From Alisma plantago-aquatica (lineage: Eukaryota; Streptophyta; Magnoliopsida; Alismatales; Alismataceae), in NCBI GenBank assembly GCA_963693085.1, contig OY856410.1, positions 1,331,842,304 through 1,331,906,303 on the forward strand: a stretch of DNA of 64,000 nucleotides. Direction: 5' to 3'. Below, one piece after another: positions 1 to 13,003 of the stretch. The notes beneath the pieces are model-generated. The model saw only the letters and a list, made by a program, of their open reading frames with translations, was not told the DNA's origin and ran no database searches. How positions within the stretch are numbered: position 1 is the stretch's first letter; the number at the start of each line of letters is the position of its first letter. The position numbers were made by a program, and so were the translations under genes.

Positions 1-663
1 CTCTTATTTTTCAATCTTGGTATTTCCTCTTTCTTTCCTCTTTATTAGGGCTCCTTGGACCCCAATAAACTCAAAGAATTCGAAATTCCTTTTTAAGGAA
101 TACTATTTATCCTTAAATGCATCAATATGCATTATTTCACATTATCATGTTGAGTTCTTATTAAAATGTTTCTTTTTAAGGATTTCTCTTTATTTCTCTT
201 TTATTTTCTTCATTGGTATTCCTTTCATCATTTGTAATTCTTGGGATACAAAATTCCACAAAGGATAACTCAATTATACTTTTTTCCACTTATTTCCAAC
301 ATTTTAACTTTATTTTCAATTTCTTTCTTACTAAAGAATTACTTAATTAATCTTTTCTTTTCTTATTGCACTCTTTATGCAACTTTGGACTCCAAGGAAC
401 CCAAGAGGTACGAAATCCCTCTTTGGATTTGCCTTCTAGAGGTTTCCATATCTTTCTTTTCTCAAAAACTCAATTATTCATTTATTAATTGGATTTCCTT
501 GTTATTGGGCCCAATAGCCAATAAAGCACACAACACAATCAGTAAGGCTATTGTAAACAAAATCCATTTATTCAAAACAAATTATATCGTTATTTGTTCC
601 AATATCTTTGATGTGAGAAATTTCATTCCTCACCAAAGGAGCCCAAAAATTGGGGTTGTAACA
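1..663 (-). repeat. A1 3' LTR, U3 part only (cut by window edge)
   Basis: This stretch matches 17909-18571, the matching end of the A1 5' LTR, over its whole length with scattered substitutions. It ends in TTGTAACA (reverse complement TGTTACAA, the LTR start) and is followed at once by a polypurine tract on the minus strand. Open frames here are short and are not conserved as proteins. Confidence 0.88.
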
Positions 664-678
664 TCCTTCCCCTCTTAT
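664..678 (-). other. Polypurine tract of A1
   Basis: Read on the minus strand this is AAGAGGGGAAGGA directly before the LTR start TGTTACAA. It is the expected primer site for plus-strand DNA synthesis. The same tract occurs beside A2 (7004-7018) and C (61173-61185). Confidence 0.8.
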
Positions 679-3600
679 AAGAATTTTGCCCTCAAAATTC
701 TATCTAGCAAACAAATAGTTTAGGATAAGCCTTCAGGATAAGCCTTTCATACGTCCATCAGGGCTCCAATGTGGCATCACCCTTTCCATGGTGCTTCCCA
801 AGAACCTTCATCATCTCATATTCCTCCATCTGAGTTCTTTCTTACCTTGGTATATCATACCCTCATAGGTGACTCAGGACATTTCAGCCTCTCAAAAGCT
901 GAATAGGTTTAGGGTTCAACACATGGCTTAGATACCTCACATAGTGCTCTAAATCGGACTCATGGAACACATTACACATCATGTTATCCTGAGGGGCAAG
1001 GCTAAACACAACCATCTCGACCAATCCATCTAAAATGGACCCATATATCGGGGATTCAACTTTCTCAACTGTAGCTTAGAGGGGTCGAATTTTCACATCA
1101 CATATTCTCCCACAGTGAACTACATGTCAGTCTGCTTTGCATCAGCTCGTGACTCATGTCACCACCGGGCTCTCTCTCAGCCATTGCACGATCAAAGCGA
1201 CTTCATCTGCACACACTATGGTTCTTTTCTGACCTTCGCGAGGCCTCCTTCACCAACATCATCTTAATGAAGTGGTGACCGACACAACCTCTCCATAAGA
1301 CTTCTTACATCCTGATAAAGGCTATGGTGGTTAACATCACATCTTAATAACTGTCTCTATGTATCACCCTAAATGAGCACACCTGCTCTCATCATACCCT
1401 CTAGTCTGGATTATACCGTTCATTAGTATGGGGTGATGAACTGTAATATCATCAAGTTCCTCATGTATCCACTTCCACCTCATGGAAGTGAACCTTGGTC
1501 ATACCCAAGAACTTTTGAACTCGCATCATGATGTGGTTGAACCATCGTTCTCTCTTAAGTAGTTCAACTGAACCTGTCCCTTGACAGTACTCCATTCTTT
1601 CTCATGTCATCTAGGTAAGGCAATCTACCATAACCCCTATTACATGTTGATCTTTCTTGTTCAAGGGGAGACTTACCACAACACCCATAGAGGTGAACTC
1701 CCATTCCCTCTCAGGGACTCTTTATCCTCTATGTCAAAGCACTGGGTTACTGGTGTTCATCCTTCACCCCCGGCTTGCATGGCCACATGCTACATGCAAC
1801 TTCGTATTAAGCATTCAAAATGCTACTATCACTTACTATCTTTGTAGTATCACAGTGTATGGTGATCTTAAAACCATGATCTCCTGTATGTCATGATTCC
1901 TCAAGATCGATACCTCAGAAACTCTAAACCACTCTCATCAGGGTTTTTTTTTATTACCTTCCTATCCAAAGAAGTGTATCTGAGGTTCTATCACCATCCT
2001 TTCACTACATCAAGGACTAATCTGGCTAACCAAACAACCATTAACTTGTTCAACATATCTTATTACATCTATGTGTTAGCCAAAACTCATCTTTTTTTTC
2101 CAAACTTGGGGTTAGTCAAACAACCTCAACCTCTTCTAGCCTCTAGCTAAACTAGGCAGCTATATCTCAATTAGAGCATTCATTACCACTTCACCTCCTT
2201 AGGTGTCAGGTACTGTTGAAGACATACACCTCCACATATTCCAGTTATCATCTCATCTCAAACTCTAAGTTTGTCTTCATCAAGAAACTCTGAGCTCATC
2301 CTCATGGTGATTCAACTCAACTTTTCATAACTTGCAAATTCCACATAGCTTATGATAAAACATCCTCAAAAGATGATTTCCTTAATACTCTTAGTGTTTG
2401 TAAACCATCCCTGTATCATTTGCTCTACAAGGGCACATTATGCACATTATCATCTCTATCCTCATTCCTTGTTCCAACTCACGTCATCTTTACCCTTAGT
2501 GTATGGCATGCATACTGTCCTATCTCTCACTCCCATAACAAGAAGAAATAAGCATTGGGCGGCCGTCCAAATATAGAGTTCTTCCTATTCCAAGAGTAGA
2601 GATGGTACAACCCACGTTACCAGTACACCTTCAATTCTAAGTTGAAACGTGCCATCATCTTGATATCTACATTAATTCCATGGAAAACCGGTCTCGAACC
2701 TACTTGGGTTACTACACAATCCTTGGTCATCCCCTCTAGGTCTATAGGGTGCCAGCACCTTTGGGGTCGTCCCTCTTCCCTCATGCATCAGAGAGTGCCC
2801 TACTCATCTTCCCTTTGGGTCCCATGAGTTTATGAAGGTGATCAATCTCCTAACCCATGGCCCTCAGACAATGATAGCTGGTACCTCCTGACCCTATGGT
2901 CATGTGCAACTAGGGAATTAGGCAACTCCTTCTTCCATCGGTCTTATCCCTACCTGACCCTAGGATAGACTTAGGATTCTAACATAGTACATGTTCAAAT
3001 TAGAACCTTACCCAATCATTCATCATCTCTCTCTACATTCATGACTGACTTTCATCCCTTCATAGGGGTCATGGCAACCTGCCTACCTGGGTCAGACCCA
3101 TACCGGTTACCTCAATGGTAACAAATCCTCATGCACTCAGATATGGATAACTATGGGTCAACAACTTCATTCTCATACCATGTACTCTTCACTTAGTTTC
3201 TCAAGATCCTCTGAAACCTCAACAAAACTGGTATACACCCTATAAAAGGGTCCCTCTCCCAAGATGGGAGGAAACTAAAACTTTTGACAACAAGGTCACA
3301 ACCGTCCCTAGGGTTTACCTTCACATGAGCATGCCTAACCCAGCAGCTACTAAAGCACAAGCAGGCCACCTATTAAACCATACTAGGTCATACTTGTTCT
3401 CTTTACTCAATATTAGATCAACTTAGTTGTGAGGGGGGGTTCATCAAACATACACTTAACTTAAGGGGTTTCTTTTACCTCTACACATGAGAAGTACCAT
3501 GCTCGAAACTATAGAGACTCAAATCTCATCATGAGCATTGGGTACACTGCTTCCCCTCTTAGGCCTAGGAACCCTATGTTCACCTTTGGGTATCCAACTG

Positions 3601-3850
3601 CATGCTCAATCTCTTAACCACGAATCAAGCATGTCCAAGATATGTCATGTACTTCCATGATCCTTCTACTCAAGCAACACTTCGGAGTTGAGTCCTCTTC
3701 TAGGACAACCAACTAGGTATAAAACCTCACAACCGATTACTTAAACCCCCTCAGGGTCTAAACCACTCTTTATCTCATCCAGTAGGTAATCACTTATACC
3801 CTAGGTATCAGAAGCATCATCCTCCCTCTAAGGTTTGGTTCCTCTAAAGG
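679..3850 (-). mobile_element. A1 internal region, 3' part, non-coding
   Basis: This aligns with A2 7019-10207 and, in reverse complement, with parts of C (about 41500-42745 and 59205-61172). All reading frames are short and full of stops, and no retroviral-type domain can be read on either strand. It is therefore transposon DNA without coding capacity, as in LARD-type elements. It stops exactly at the A2 insertion site. Confidence 0.82.
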
Positions 3851-3855
3851 AAACC
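3851..3855. repeat. Target site duplication of A2, left copy (AAACC)
   Basis: AAACC lies directly left of the A2 LTR end TGTAACGACC and recurs at 14562-14566 directly right of the other A2 LTR end TTGTAACA. A 5-bp duplication is normal for LTR retrotransposon integrase. It proves that A2 is one insertion inside A1. Confidence 0.9.
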
Positions 3856-4144
3856 TGTAACGACCCCGTCTCCAGGTAACCCCCAATTAAGGGAGACCCG
3901 AAGGTCAGAGTCGTTATTCAATTAACAGGATCAAAGGTTCAACAAATAATCAATAATAATTATGAAATTTTACTAAGTAACTGGAACTTGGTATAAAAAT
4001 TAAAACTTTACTTACCTTTGAAAACTTTGGAAATCTATCTATCCAGAGCTTGAATTATTCTATCTAATCCTCCTTGCACTTTATTTCTTATTTTCACAAT
4101 GTGTCCCTTTACTGTTTGTTCTTTCAATTGTTGTTCCTAAAATG

Positions 4145-4183
4145 CCGACAAACAAAATGTCGGTCAGTATATCGAATATACTG
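4145..4183. other. Double hairpin in A2 3' LTR
   Basis: CCGACA/TGTCGG (4145-4150 with 4158-4163) is followed at once by CAGTATAT/ATATACTG (4165-4172 with 4176-4183, 3-base loop). The second stem is also perfect at 11716-11734 and, in reverse complement, at 40551-40570. The pair lies near the U5 end of the LTR. Confidence 0.6.
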
Positions 4184-4345
4184 GTATGTGGGGACAAACA
4201 AAAATTTGCACATAAGGATAACAATCTAAATATCACAATCAAGTTAATTAACAAGCCAATTTACACTTTTCAGTATGACATTCTCGACCGCTTTTGCCCT
4301 AACCCTGGCATACCTACCTTAGGGTTTCCTTTGCCAATGACTTAA

Positions 4346-4493
4346 GGCCACCTTCTCAATCCCGAGCTTGGTGCCTGGGGGTCATCACTCACGGTTCCCA
4401 CTAGTCATGCAATATCATAGGCCACATTCTCATTCCCGAGCTTGGTGCCTGAGGGTACCACTCAAGGTGTCCATTGGTCTACCCATCTGGGCC
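4346..4493. repeat. 74-bp imperfect tandem repeat in A2 3' LTR (2 units)
   Basis: Two units begin GGCCACNTTCTCA and contain CCCGAGCTTGGTGCCTG and CACTCA; they start at 4346 and 4420. The same pair is at 11897-12044 in the 5' LTR and, inverted, at 40259-40396 in C. The A1 5' LTR lacks it. Confidence 0.75.
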
Positions 4494-5430
4494 TGACCTT
4501 TGGCATCATCCATCAGGGTGGCATGTAGGTGCGATAATACATACTTATATTATTAATGTGATAATCATAGTGACTTTATAGTTTGCAAGCTAAAACATCC
4601 AAACTGATAATTTGCATTCAATGCGGTTAACCATCAGAAAATCCTCAGGAAACTAAGACGGTTATTCATAATTAACCACATACCTGATTTGCAGATTTAA
4701 TAAGCTAATAACAATTCCAAGCAAGCAAGTAATCCAAGAAGCAGTTCAACAATCTCAGAATTCCTGAAAAGCATACGTAATCTATTTACTACACTTTACC
4801 AAGAATATATCTATTTAATTGACTTGGATTCACCTTCTAGGGTTTCTAATCCGAATAAAGGTTTCATTAGGTTTCTTTTAAATATTTTTACGACTTTCCT
4901 TATTTATATCCATAAAACTCTAAAACAGCAGTTCTAGGTGCCAAACCCTAATTATTCAACTTAAGCATATTAAAGCCCTTTTTATCACCTATTAAGCTTG
5001 GGATTAACCTAACATCACTTTTATACAAAGGATTTCCAATTGTACCCCATTAAAGCCCACCAACACTTAAGTAAGGGTTTCTAAGCCCATTAATTCATAT
5101 TAAACATATGAAAATATAAATTAACCAATTAAACACATGGATCACCCTTTTCCAATTCAAAACATCCTTTTTATCATCAATAGGGCAATATCATCTTAAA
5201 TTACCCATAACACCCCACCCAATCTTATTAACATCAAAATTAAGGTTTTTCATATCTTTAGTCTTCACTTTAACATATGTTGCCATACTTTTAGAACTAC
5301 AAGCATAATTAGACTCTAAAAGTATTTTATTTGGACTCCCCTCGTTTCGCTGATAAATTTTCATATAAAGCTTGTCTAAATCTGAGCTACGGTTAAGTAA
5401 TTATGAATTTTACAATGTTAATGAAACTCG

Positions 5431-5452
5431 ACCAATAGAACCTCACCACGTC
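5431..5452 (-). promoter_or_regulatory. Conserved ACGTGGC ... ATTGG box, A2 3' LTR
   Basis: On the minus strand, GACGTGG is followed about 10 bases later by ATTGG. The same pair at the same spacing is at 12982-13003, 17051-17072, 39087-39109 and 62675-62698. It marks the edge between the variable GC-rich module and the shared U5. ACGTGGC is a G-box/ABRE-like core and ATTGG an inverted CCAAT box; regulatory use is inference. Confidence 0.5.
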
Positions 5453-6387
5453 AGCATAAGTGCCATATTATTGACTTACCAGATCCAACAAGAATTAGAA
5501 GGAAATGACCCTGCCGCCCTTGGGTCTTCAGCGTGCATGAAGGGGCACTTTAGTCTTTTGGACGTGGGTTCTCTCCCACGGGTATTCTGCAAAACGCTGG
5601 CCGCCAGAGTCGCATCGCGATCGCACACTATGTCCTCCTTGTCACGCCTTCTCCTCTTCGTCCTAGCCTGTCCTCTTCCTCGGCCCAGTCCGGACTGCCT
5701 AAGGGAGGGACGATGGTGTGCCACCCCCATCCTCGGCACCACCACAGGCGAGGTTGCTGCCCAAGCTGCTCACTTGGTCGTTCATCCGCCAGGTCTCCGC
5801 CAGGTCTCCGCCGGATCTCCGCCAGGTCTCCACTGGATCTCTGCCAGGTCTGCACCATCACGTTCTAGGCCCAACTATTTACAGAGCACCGCCGCAGATC
5901 CCTCTCTGAAAAGCAACCCGCATAAGATCGGCCTCCGACCTAGTCCTGCTATTCATGGATTCTTCGTCGCCCATGAGATCTAGCTCTCCGTAGCATGACG
6001 TCAGCGTCTCAGCACCATATCCCAAACTCGTTCCTCCGAGTCCGTCCTCTCCTTCCTCGTGACGGGGCTCCACAGCGGATGCCTCCCGCCAGCGCGCCCA
6101 CACGCGGCAGCATGCCTCTGCTAGCCCAGGTGCAGGGCACCGCCATCCTAGCACCGCCTGTCGTCCCATCCATCCTGATCTCCAAATAGAAAGATGCCCT
6201 AACGAACTTCCCACCGAATCCTTTGAATCCACCATATCTTGAGAAGAGCGGCTCTGATTTCTTCCTTACGGAAGACCTGCGATGCTCATCACGACCCACC
6301 TTGGCATGGTGGTCGCATGCTTTCCATCTATCTACTGTTATAGGTGAGAGCAAAGTTGTTTTCCAGAAGCCTTGCATGACTAGAGTG
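5453..6387 (-). other. GC-rich leader module in A2 3' LTR
   Basis: This block is strongly GC-rich and CpG-containing while everything around it is AT-rich. It lies just downstream of the LTR TATA box, so it would be the first part of the transcript (R/U5). It is repeated in the A2 5' LTR (13004-13949). The blocks at the same place in A1 (17073-17610) and C (38560-39086) look unrelated to it. It could be captured host DNA or a structured leader; I recognise no protein in it. Confidence 0.6.
5789..5854. repeat. 11-bp minisatellite, 6 units, A2 3' LTR
   Basis: Six units of the type CCAGGTCTCCG follow each other with one- or two-base variants. The matching array at 13340-13416 in the 5' LTR has seven units. 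The period is not a multiple of three, so it does not encode a regular peptide repeat. Confidence 0.85.
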
Positions 6388-6396
6388 TTTTATAGG
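6388..6396 (-). promoter_or_regulatory. TATA box of A2 3' LTR
   Basis: CCTATAAAA on the minus strand lies about 610 bases into the LTR, upstream of the GC-rich module. The U3 is thus short and R plus U5 takes about 2.5 kb. Confidence 0.55.
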
Positions 6397-7003
6397 CATC
6401 ACACCCCTAGGGTTTAGATCACAAAGAAACCGGTGGATCTATCTTTCCAAAACCACATGGAAAGGATTGGATTTTGTAGAGGCAAAATACAGTACGAAGT
6501 ATTCTTGTAACTTGCCTTGCATGGATGGGTTTGAAGGGAAATACCCACCGTCTTCCTTATTTAGATATAACACCAGTTTGTAGCAATCTAGAAATTCAAT
6601 TAATACCTTTCCTTGCACCAAACAAAACATCTTCTTTCCATTATTGGTATCCGATCCTTTTATTCTTATTATAAAGAGTTATCTCATTTGATTATTATGG
6701 GAGTCCATGAAACACCACTAAGTGAACTCCCTATCCTTCTCTTTCTTTATTAAAAAATTTCTTTTCAAGGATTTCTTTATATATCCTTTATTTCCTTTTC
6801 TCTATTTTTTTATTTACGCAATAATAGAGTTGCTTTTATCCTTTCTTTGGGCCCAATAGCCAATAAAGCCCACAAAACAATCATCAAGGCTATTGTAAAA
6901 AAAATCATTTATCCAAAACGAATTATATCCTTATTTGTTCAAATATCTTTAATATGAGAAATTACATTTCTCACCAATGAACCTGAAAGTTGGGGTTGTA
7001 ACA

Positions 7004-7018
7004 TCCTTCCCCTCTTAT
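7004..7018 (-). other. Polypurine tract of A2
   Basis: AAGAGGGGAAGGA on the minus strand ends directly at the 3' LTR start. Confidence 0.85.
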
Positions 7019-10000
7019 AAGAATTTTGTCCTCAAAATTCCATCAAGCAAACACACAGTTCAGGATAAGCCTTTCATACGTCCATCAGGGCTACCATGTG
7101 GCTTCACCCTTTCCATGGTGCTTCCCAAGAACCTTCATCATCTCATATTCTTCCATCTGAGTTCTTTCTTACCTTAGTATATCGTGCCCTCATAGGTGAC
7201 TCAGGACATTTCAGCCTCTCAAAAGCTGAATAGATTCAAGGCTCAGCACATGGCTTGGGTACCTCACATAGTGCTCTAGATCAGACTCATGGAACACATT
7301 ATTCATCATGTCATCCTGAGGGGCAAGGCTAAACACAACCATCTCCACCAATCCATCTCAAATGGACCCATATATCGGGGACTCAACTTTCTCAGTTGTA
7401 GCTTAGAGGGGTCGGATTTTCACATTGCATATTCTCCCACAGTGAACTGCATGTCAGTCTGCTTTGCATCAGCTCGCGACTCATGTCACCACTGGGCTCT
7501 CTCTCTCAGCCATTGCACGACCAAAGCGACTTCATCTGCACACATTGTGGTTCTTTTCTGACCTTTACGAGGCCTCCTTCACCAACATCATCTAAATGAA
7601 GTGGTGACCGACACAACCTCCTTCTAGCACTTCTTTCATCCCGATAAAGGCTATGGTGGTTATCATCACATCTTGCAAAGGACAAGAACTGCCTCTATGT
7701 ATCACCCTGAATGAGCACACATGCTCTCATCAGATCCTCTAGTCTGGATCATACTGTCCATTAGTTAGGGGTGATAGGCGGTACTGACACTGAGTTCTTC
7801 ATGTACCTACTTCCACCTTATGGAAGTGAACCTTTAGGTCATACTCAAGAACATTAGAACTTGTATCATGGTGTATTTGAACCATCTCTCTCTCTCTTAT
7901 GTAGTTCAATAGAATCTATCTCTTGAAAATATTCCTTTCTTTCCCATGTTATCTAGGTAAGGCGATCTACCATAACCCATATTGCATCTTGACCTTCTGG
8001 GTCAAAGGGAGACTTACCACAACATCCATTGTGATGAACTCCCATTCCCTCTCAGGGACTCTTTTATCCTCTATATCGATACACTGGGTTACTGGTGTTC
8101 GTCCTTCACCCCTAGCTTGCATGGCCACCTGTCACATGCAACTCCACATCAAGCAACCGAAGTGCTACTATTACTTACTATCTTTGTAGTATCACGATGT
8201 TTGGTGATCTTAAAACCATGATCTCATGTATGTCATGATTCCTCAAGCTTGATACCCCAGAAACCCTAAGCCACTCTCATCAGGGTTTCATCACTTTTCT
8301 TTCCAAAGAAGAACATCTAAGGTTCTACAACCATCCTTTCATTTCATCAAAGACTAGGCTGGCTATCCAAACAACCACTAATCTTGTTCAACAGATCTCG
8401 TTATATCTGAATGTTATCCAAACTTATCTCTTTTTCTCAATGTAAGGTTAGCCTAACAACCTCAATTTCTTCTAGCTTCTAGCTAAACTAGGCAGCTATA
8501 TCTCAACCAGAGCATTCATTACCACTCCTTATCCTTAGGTGTTAGGTAATGTCGAAGACATACACCTCCATGCATTATACTTATCATCTCATCTCAAACT
8601 CTAAGTTTGTCTTCATCAAGAAACTCTGAGCTCATCCTCATGGTGATCAAACTCAACCTTGGTTAACTTGCAAATTCCACATAGCTCTTGATAACACATC
8701 CTCATAAGATAACTACACTATTCCATGTATCATCCATGTATCATTCACTCCACCAAGGTATGTTATCATCTCTGTCCTCATTCCTTATAGCAACGTTCCA
8801 ACTCACATCATCTTTACCCTTGGTGTGTGGCATGCGTGCTGTCCAATCTCTCACTCCCATTACAAGAAGAAATAAGCATTTGGCGGCCGTCCAAATACAG
8901 AGTTCTTCCCATTCCTAGAGTAGAGATGGTACATCCCACCTTGCCAATACACCTTCAAATCTAAGTTGAAACGTGCAACTCATGTCTTTACATCACAAAC
9001 ATCATGATATCAAAATTTCCTCCATGGAAAACTGGTCTCGAACCTACTTGGATCCACACACAATCCTTTGTCATCTCCTCTAGGTCTATAGGGTGCCAGC
9101 ACTTTTGGGGTCATCCCTCTTCCCTCATGCATCTAGAGAGTGCCCTACTCATCTGCCCTTTGGCTCCCATGAGTTTATGAAGGTGATCAATCTCCTAACC
9201 CATGGCCCTCAGACAATGATAGTTGTTACCTCCCGACCCTATGGTCATGTGCAACTAGGGAATTAGGAAACTCCTTCTTCCATAGGTATCATCCCTACCT
9301 GACCCTAGGATAGACTTAGGATTCCATTATAGTACATGTCCAACTTAGAACCTTACCCAATCATCTCTCTCTGCATTCTTAGGCTGTCTTTCATCCTTAC
9401 ACAGGGGTCATGATGACCTGCCTACCTTGGTCAGGCCCCATACTGATTACCTCCATGGTAACACATCCACATGCACGTTGAGATGGTTATCTATGGGTCT
9501 ACATGTTCTTTCTCAGGCCATGTACTTTTCACTTAGTCTCTCAAGATCCTATGGGGACCTCATTAGGTTTCCTCAAAACCCACAAAACTGGTAAACACCC
9601 TACCAAAGGGTCCCTCTTCCAAGATGGAAGGAAACTACAACTCTTGACAACAAGGTCACAAACATCCTTATGGTTTACATCCATATGAGCATGGTTAACC
9701 CAGCAACTACTAAGGCACCAGTAGACAACATATTAAACCATGCTATGTCATAATTGTTCTCTTTCCTCAACATTAGGTCAACTTAGTTGTGAGGGGTTCA
9801 TCAAACCTACCCTTAACTTAAGGGGTTTATTTTACCTTTACACATGAGGAGTACCATGCTCGAAACTATAGAGACTCAAATCTCATCATGAGCATTGGGT
9901 ACACTGCTTCCCCTCTTAGGCCTAGGAACCCTAGGTCCACTTTGGGTGTCCAACTGCATGCTCAATCTCTTCACCCCAAATCAAGCATGTCTAAGGTATG

Positions 10001-11392
10001 TCATGTACTCCCATGATCCTTTTGTATGAGCAACACCTCAGAGTCGAGTCCTCCTCAAGGACATTCAACTAGGTATAAAACCTCACAACATGTTACTTAA
10101 ACCTCCTCAGGGTCTAATGCACTCTTTATCTCATCCAGTAGGTAATTACTTATACGATAGGTACCAGAAGCATCATCCTCTCTCCAGGGTTTGTTTCCTC
10201 TAAAGATAACCAAGATATCATCAACCTCCAGGGGTCACACATAAGGCAACCACTATCATCCACTTAGGTCGCATCATCCTCAACTCCCCATTGTTCCTCA
10301 TATCTTGGGGTTTTAGGCTTCCAACCTCCTTGCTGGGTTCTTGCTTTCTCTCTCTAGAGCTAACTCCACATCTAGCCATACTACTAGAGGTCCTCTCTCC
10401 ATGAAGGCTCATGCTCACAAGCATACCCCTATGTGGGTGAAGCCTATGCTCAACTCATGTTTGGCTCAAGATTATCGATATCTCTTTATTCTTATCTCAT
10501 AAGCCATCCATCATGCCCTTCTGGCCAGTGTTTCAACCTACTACCATACAACTGACGTACTCTGGGTGCATGCTATCCCCATAATCCATAGGGTTTCTAT
10601 AGGTCCTTCACTAACCTCATCAATGAAGGAGCTATCCTTCACTCTAACATGCCCGACCCTTTCCAGGGTTGGGTCGTCAAAGGTACCATGTTATCCAACC
10701 TCTCATGGCTCGTATGGCATCCAAGGCATGTTTATCCAAACACCTGGTCAACCATGACATCTAACTCAGCATGTCATCTCTTTCTCTAACCTTCACTTAG
10801 GGTTAGGGTTAACATCATCCTCAAAGGATGTGCTAGGTCTCTACTTTTAATGGAGGTGTCTACCTCCAAGACTAACTCTTTCTACTCATCCTCCTACCAA
10901 GGAGGTCTATCCTCAGGTCTCTCCTGAGGGCAATGACAACTCGTGTCATACGACCTAAGCATGTATCTATTCCTTTACGCTTGCTCTATTAAGCTTATGT
11001 CCATGACATCTTATTTACATGCTTTTTATTACTTTGGTGGAGGATTCCTTAATCCTTATCAACCTTACCCATACCTCAAGAGGGTGAGGAGAAGAGAGAA
11101 AACCCTAATCCTTATGGTCCTTAACGGAATTTGGGTTGAGAAGGGATGAACAAGATGAGAGGGTCCTAAAGGCATCTTATTTCGATTCATACCCTAAGAC
11201 TTTGGCCAGGTAGTCACACGGATCCAGGAGTCCTCATATTCTGACTAGCGGTGCGGAGGAAAATATTGCCAGCCCCCGGTCATTATCCTTTTCTAGACAC
11301 CTCTGTCTTTCGGATAATCCTCTAATAACTCCCTTGGGTTCTATAGAATTTGTAAAATTTAATAATTATTAAAGATTAAGTGAGGAACCTAC
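7019..11392 (-). mobile_element. A2 internal region, non-coding
   Basis: This 4.4 kb region is the only uninterrupted internal region of the family in the window and serves as reference for A1 and C. All frames are below about 90 codons and scattered over both strands, and I see no CCHC box, protease DTG, RT YXDD or integrase HHCC signature. After the PBS it is plain AT-rich sequence with no gag start. Near the PPT it keeps an AATTTTGAGG-type stretch, as plant chromovirus-like Gypsy elements do downstream of pol. That suggests descent from a coding Gypsy element by loss of the genes (inference). Confidence 0.82.
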
Positions 11393-11404
11393 GCTCTGAT
11401 ACCA
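11393..11404 (-). other. Primer binding site of A2 (tRNA-iMet)
   Basis: The minus strand reads TGGTATCAGAGC, the complement of the 3' end of plant initiator tRNA-Met, two bases after the LTR end. Confidence 0.93.
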
Positions 11405-11896
11405 ATTGTAACGACCCTGTCTCCAGGTAACCCCCAATTAAGGGAGACTCGAAGGTCAGAGCCGTTATTCAATTAATAGGATCAAAGGTTCAACAAATAA
11501 TCAATAATAATTATGAAATTTTACTAACTAACTGGAACTTGGTATAAAAATTAAAACTTTACTTACCTTTGAAAACTTTGGAAATCTATCTATCCAGAGC
11601 TTGAATTATTCTATCTAATCCTCCTTGCACTTTATTTCTTATTTCCACAATGTGTCCCTTTACTGTTTGTTCTTTCAATTGTTGTTCCTAAAATGCCGAC
11701 AAACAAAACGTCGGTCAGTATATCGAATATACTGGTATGTGGGGACAAACAAAAATTTGCACATAAGGATAACAATCTAAATATCACAATCAAGTTAATT
11801 AACAAGCCAATTTACACTTTTTAGTATGACATTCTCCACTGCTTTTGCCCTAACCCTAGCATACCCACCTTAGGGTTTCCTTTGCCAATGACTTAA

Positions 11897-12044
11897 GGCC
11901 ACCTTCTCAATCCCGAGCTTGGTGCCTGGGGGTCACCACTCACGGTGCCCACTAGTCATGCAATATCATAGGCCACCTTCTCATTCCCAAGCTTAGTGCC
12001 TGAGGTTACCACTCAAGGTGTCCATTGGTCTACCCATATGGGCC
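11897..12044. repeat. 74-bp imperfect tandem repeat in A2 5' LTR (2 units)
   Basis: The units start at 11897 and 11971, exactly 74 bases apart as in the 3' LTR. Confidence 0.75.
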
Positions 12045-12981
12045 TGACCTTTGGCATCATCCATCAGGGTGGCATGTAGGTGCGAGAATGCATACTTATA
12101 TTATTAATGTGATAATTGTAGTGACTTTATAGTTTGCAAGCATGAACATCCAAACTGATAATTTGCATTCAATGCGGTTAACCATCGGAAAATCCTCGGG
12201 AAACTAAGACGGTTATTCATAATTAACCACATACCTGATTTGCAGATTTAATAAGCTAATAACAATTCCAAGCAAGCAAGTAATCCAAGAAGCAGTTCAA
12301 CAATCTCAGAATTCCTGAAAAGCATACGTAATCTATTTACTATACTTTACTAAGAATATATCTATTTAATTGATTTGGATCCACCTTCTAGGGTTTCTAA
12401 TCCGAATAAAGGTTTCTTTAGGTTTCTTTTAAATATTTTTACGACTTTCCTTATTTATATCCATAAAACTCTAAAACAGCAGTTCTAGGTGCCAAACCCT
12501 AATTATTTAACTTAAGCATATTAAAGCCCTTTTTATCACCTATTAAGCTTGGGATCAACCTAACATCACTTTTATACAAAGGATTTCCAATTGTATCCCA
12601 TTAAAGCCCACTAACACTTAGATAAGGGTGTCTAAGCCCATTAATTCATATTAAACATATGAAACTCTAAATTAACCAATTAAACACATGGATCACCCTT
12701 TTCCGATTCAAAACATCCTTTTTATCATCAATAGGGCAATATCATCTTAAATTACCCATAGCACCCCACCCAATCTTATTAACATCAAAATTAAGGTTTT
12801 TCATATCATTAGTCTTCACTTTAACATATGTTGCCATACTTTCAGAACTACAAGCATAATTAGACTCTAAAAGTATTTTATTTGGACTCCCCTCGTTTCG
12901 CTGATAAATTTTCATATAAAGCTTGTCTAAATCCAAGCTACGGTTAAGTAATTACGAATTTTACAATGTTAATGAAACTCG

Positions 12982-13003
12982 ACCAATAGAACCTCGCCAC
13001 GTC
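12982..13003 (-). promoter_or_regulatory. Conserved ACGTGGC ... ATTGG box, A2 5' LTR
   Basis: The minus strand reads GACGTGGCG then ATTGG, at the inner edge of the GC-rich module. Confidence 0.5.

Larger units (their letters stand above)
3856..7003 (-). repeat. A2 3' LTR
   Basis: The LTR runs from TGTAACGACC to TTGTAACA, so on the minus strand it starts TGTTACAA and ends GTTACA. From its start on the minus strand it holds an AT-rich U3, a TATA box (6388-6396), a GC-rich module (5453-6387), a conserved ACGTGGC/ATTGG box (5431-5452), an AT-rich U5, a 74-bp tandem repeat (4346-4493) and a double hairpin (4145-4183). The open frames of about 120 codons in the GC-rich part (minus, 5879-6235 and 6009-6377) and about 200 codons (plus, 5372-5983) match no family I know. 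They probably stay open because of base composition. Confidence 0.9.

Noticed and set aside
4346..4493. CRISPR-like repeat array
   Set aside because: Only two imperfect units without spacers, in a eukaryotic retrotransposon LTR.
5372..5983. 203-codon open frame in the A2 LTR, with a 210-codon sister at 12923-13555
   Set aside because: It is antisense to the element, lies in a GC-rich module, runs through an 11-bp repeat that is out of phase with codons, and has overlapping frames on both strands. The two copies agree only because LTRs are copies.
5879..6377. Overlapping minus-strand frames of 118 and 122 codons in the A2 LTR, sense to the element
   Set aside because: Both are open at once in different frames and neither resembles a known protein. 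Low stop density follows from GC content. The upstream ATG at 6377 lies only about 10 bases after the TATA box.
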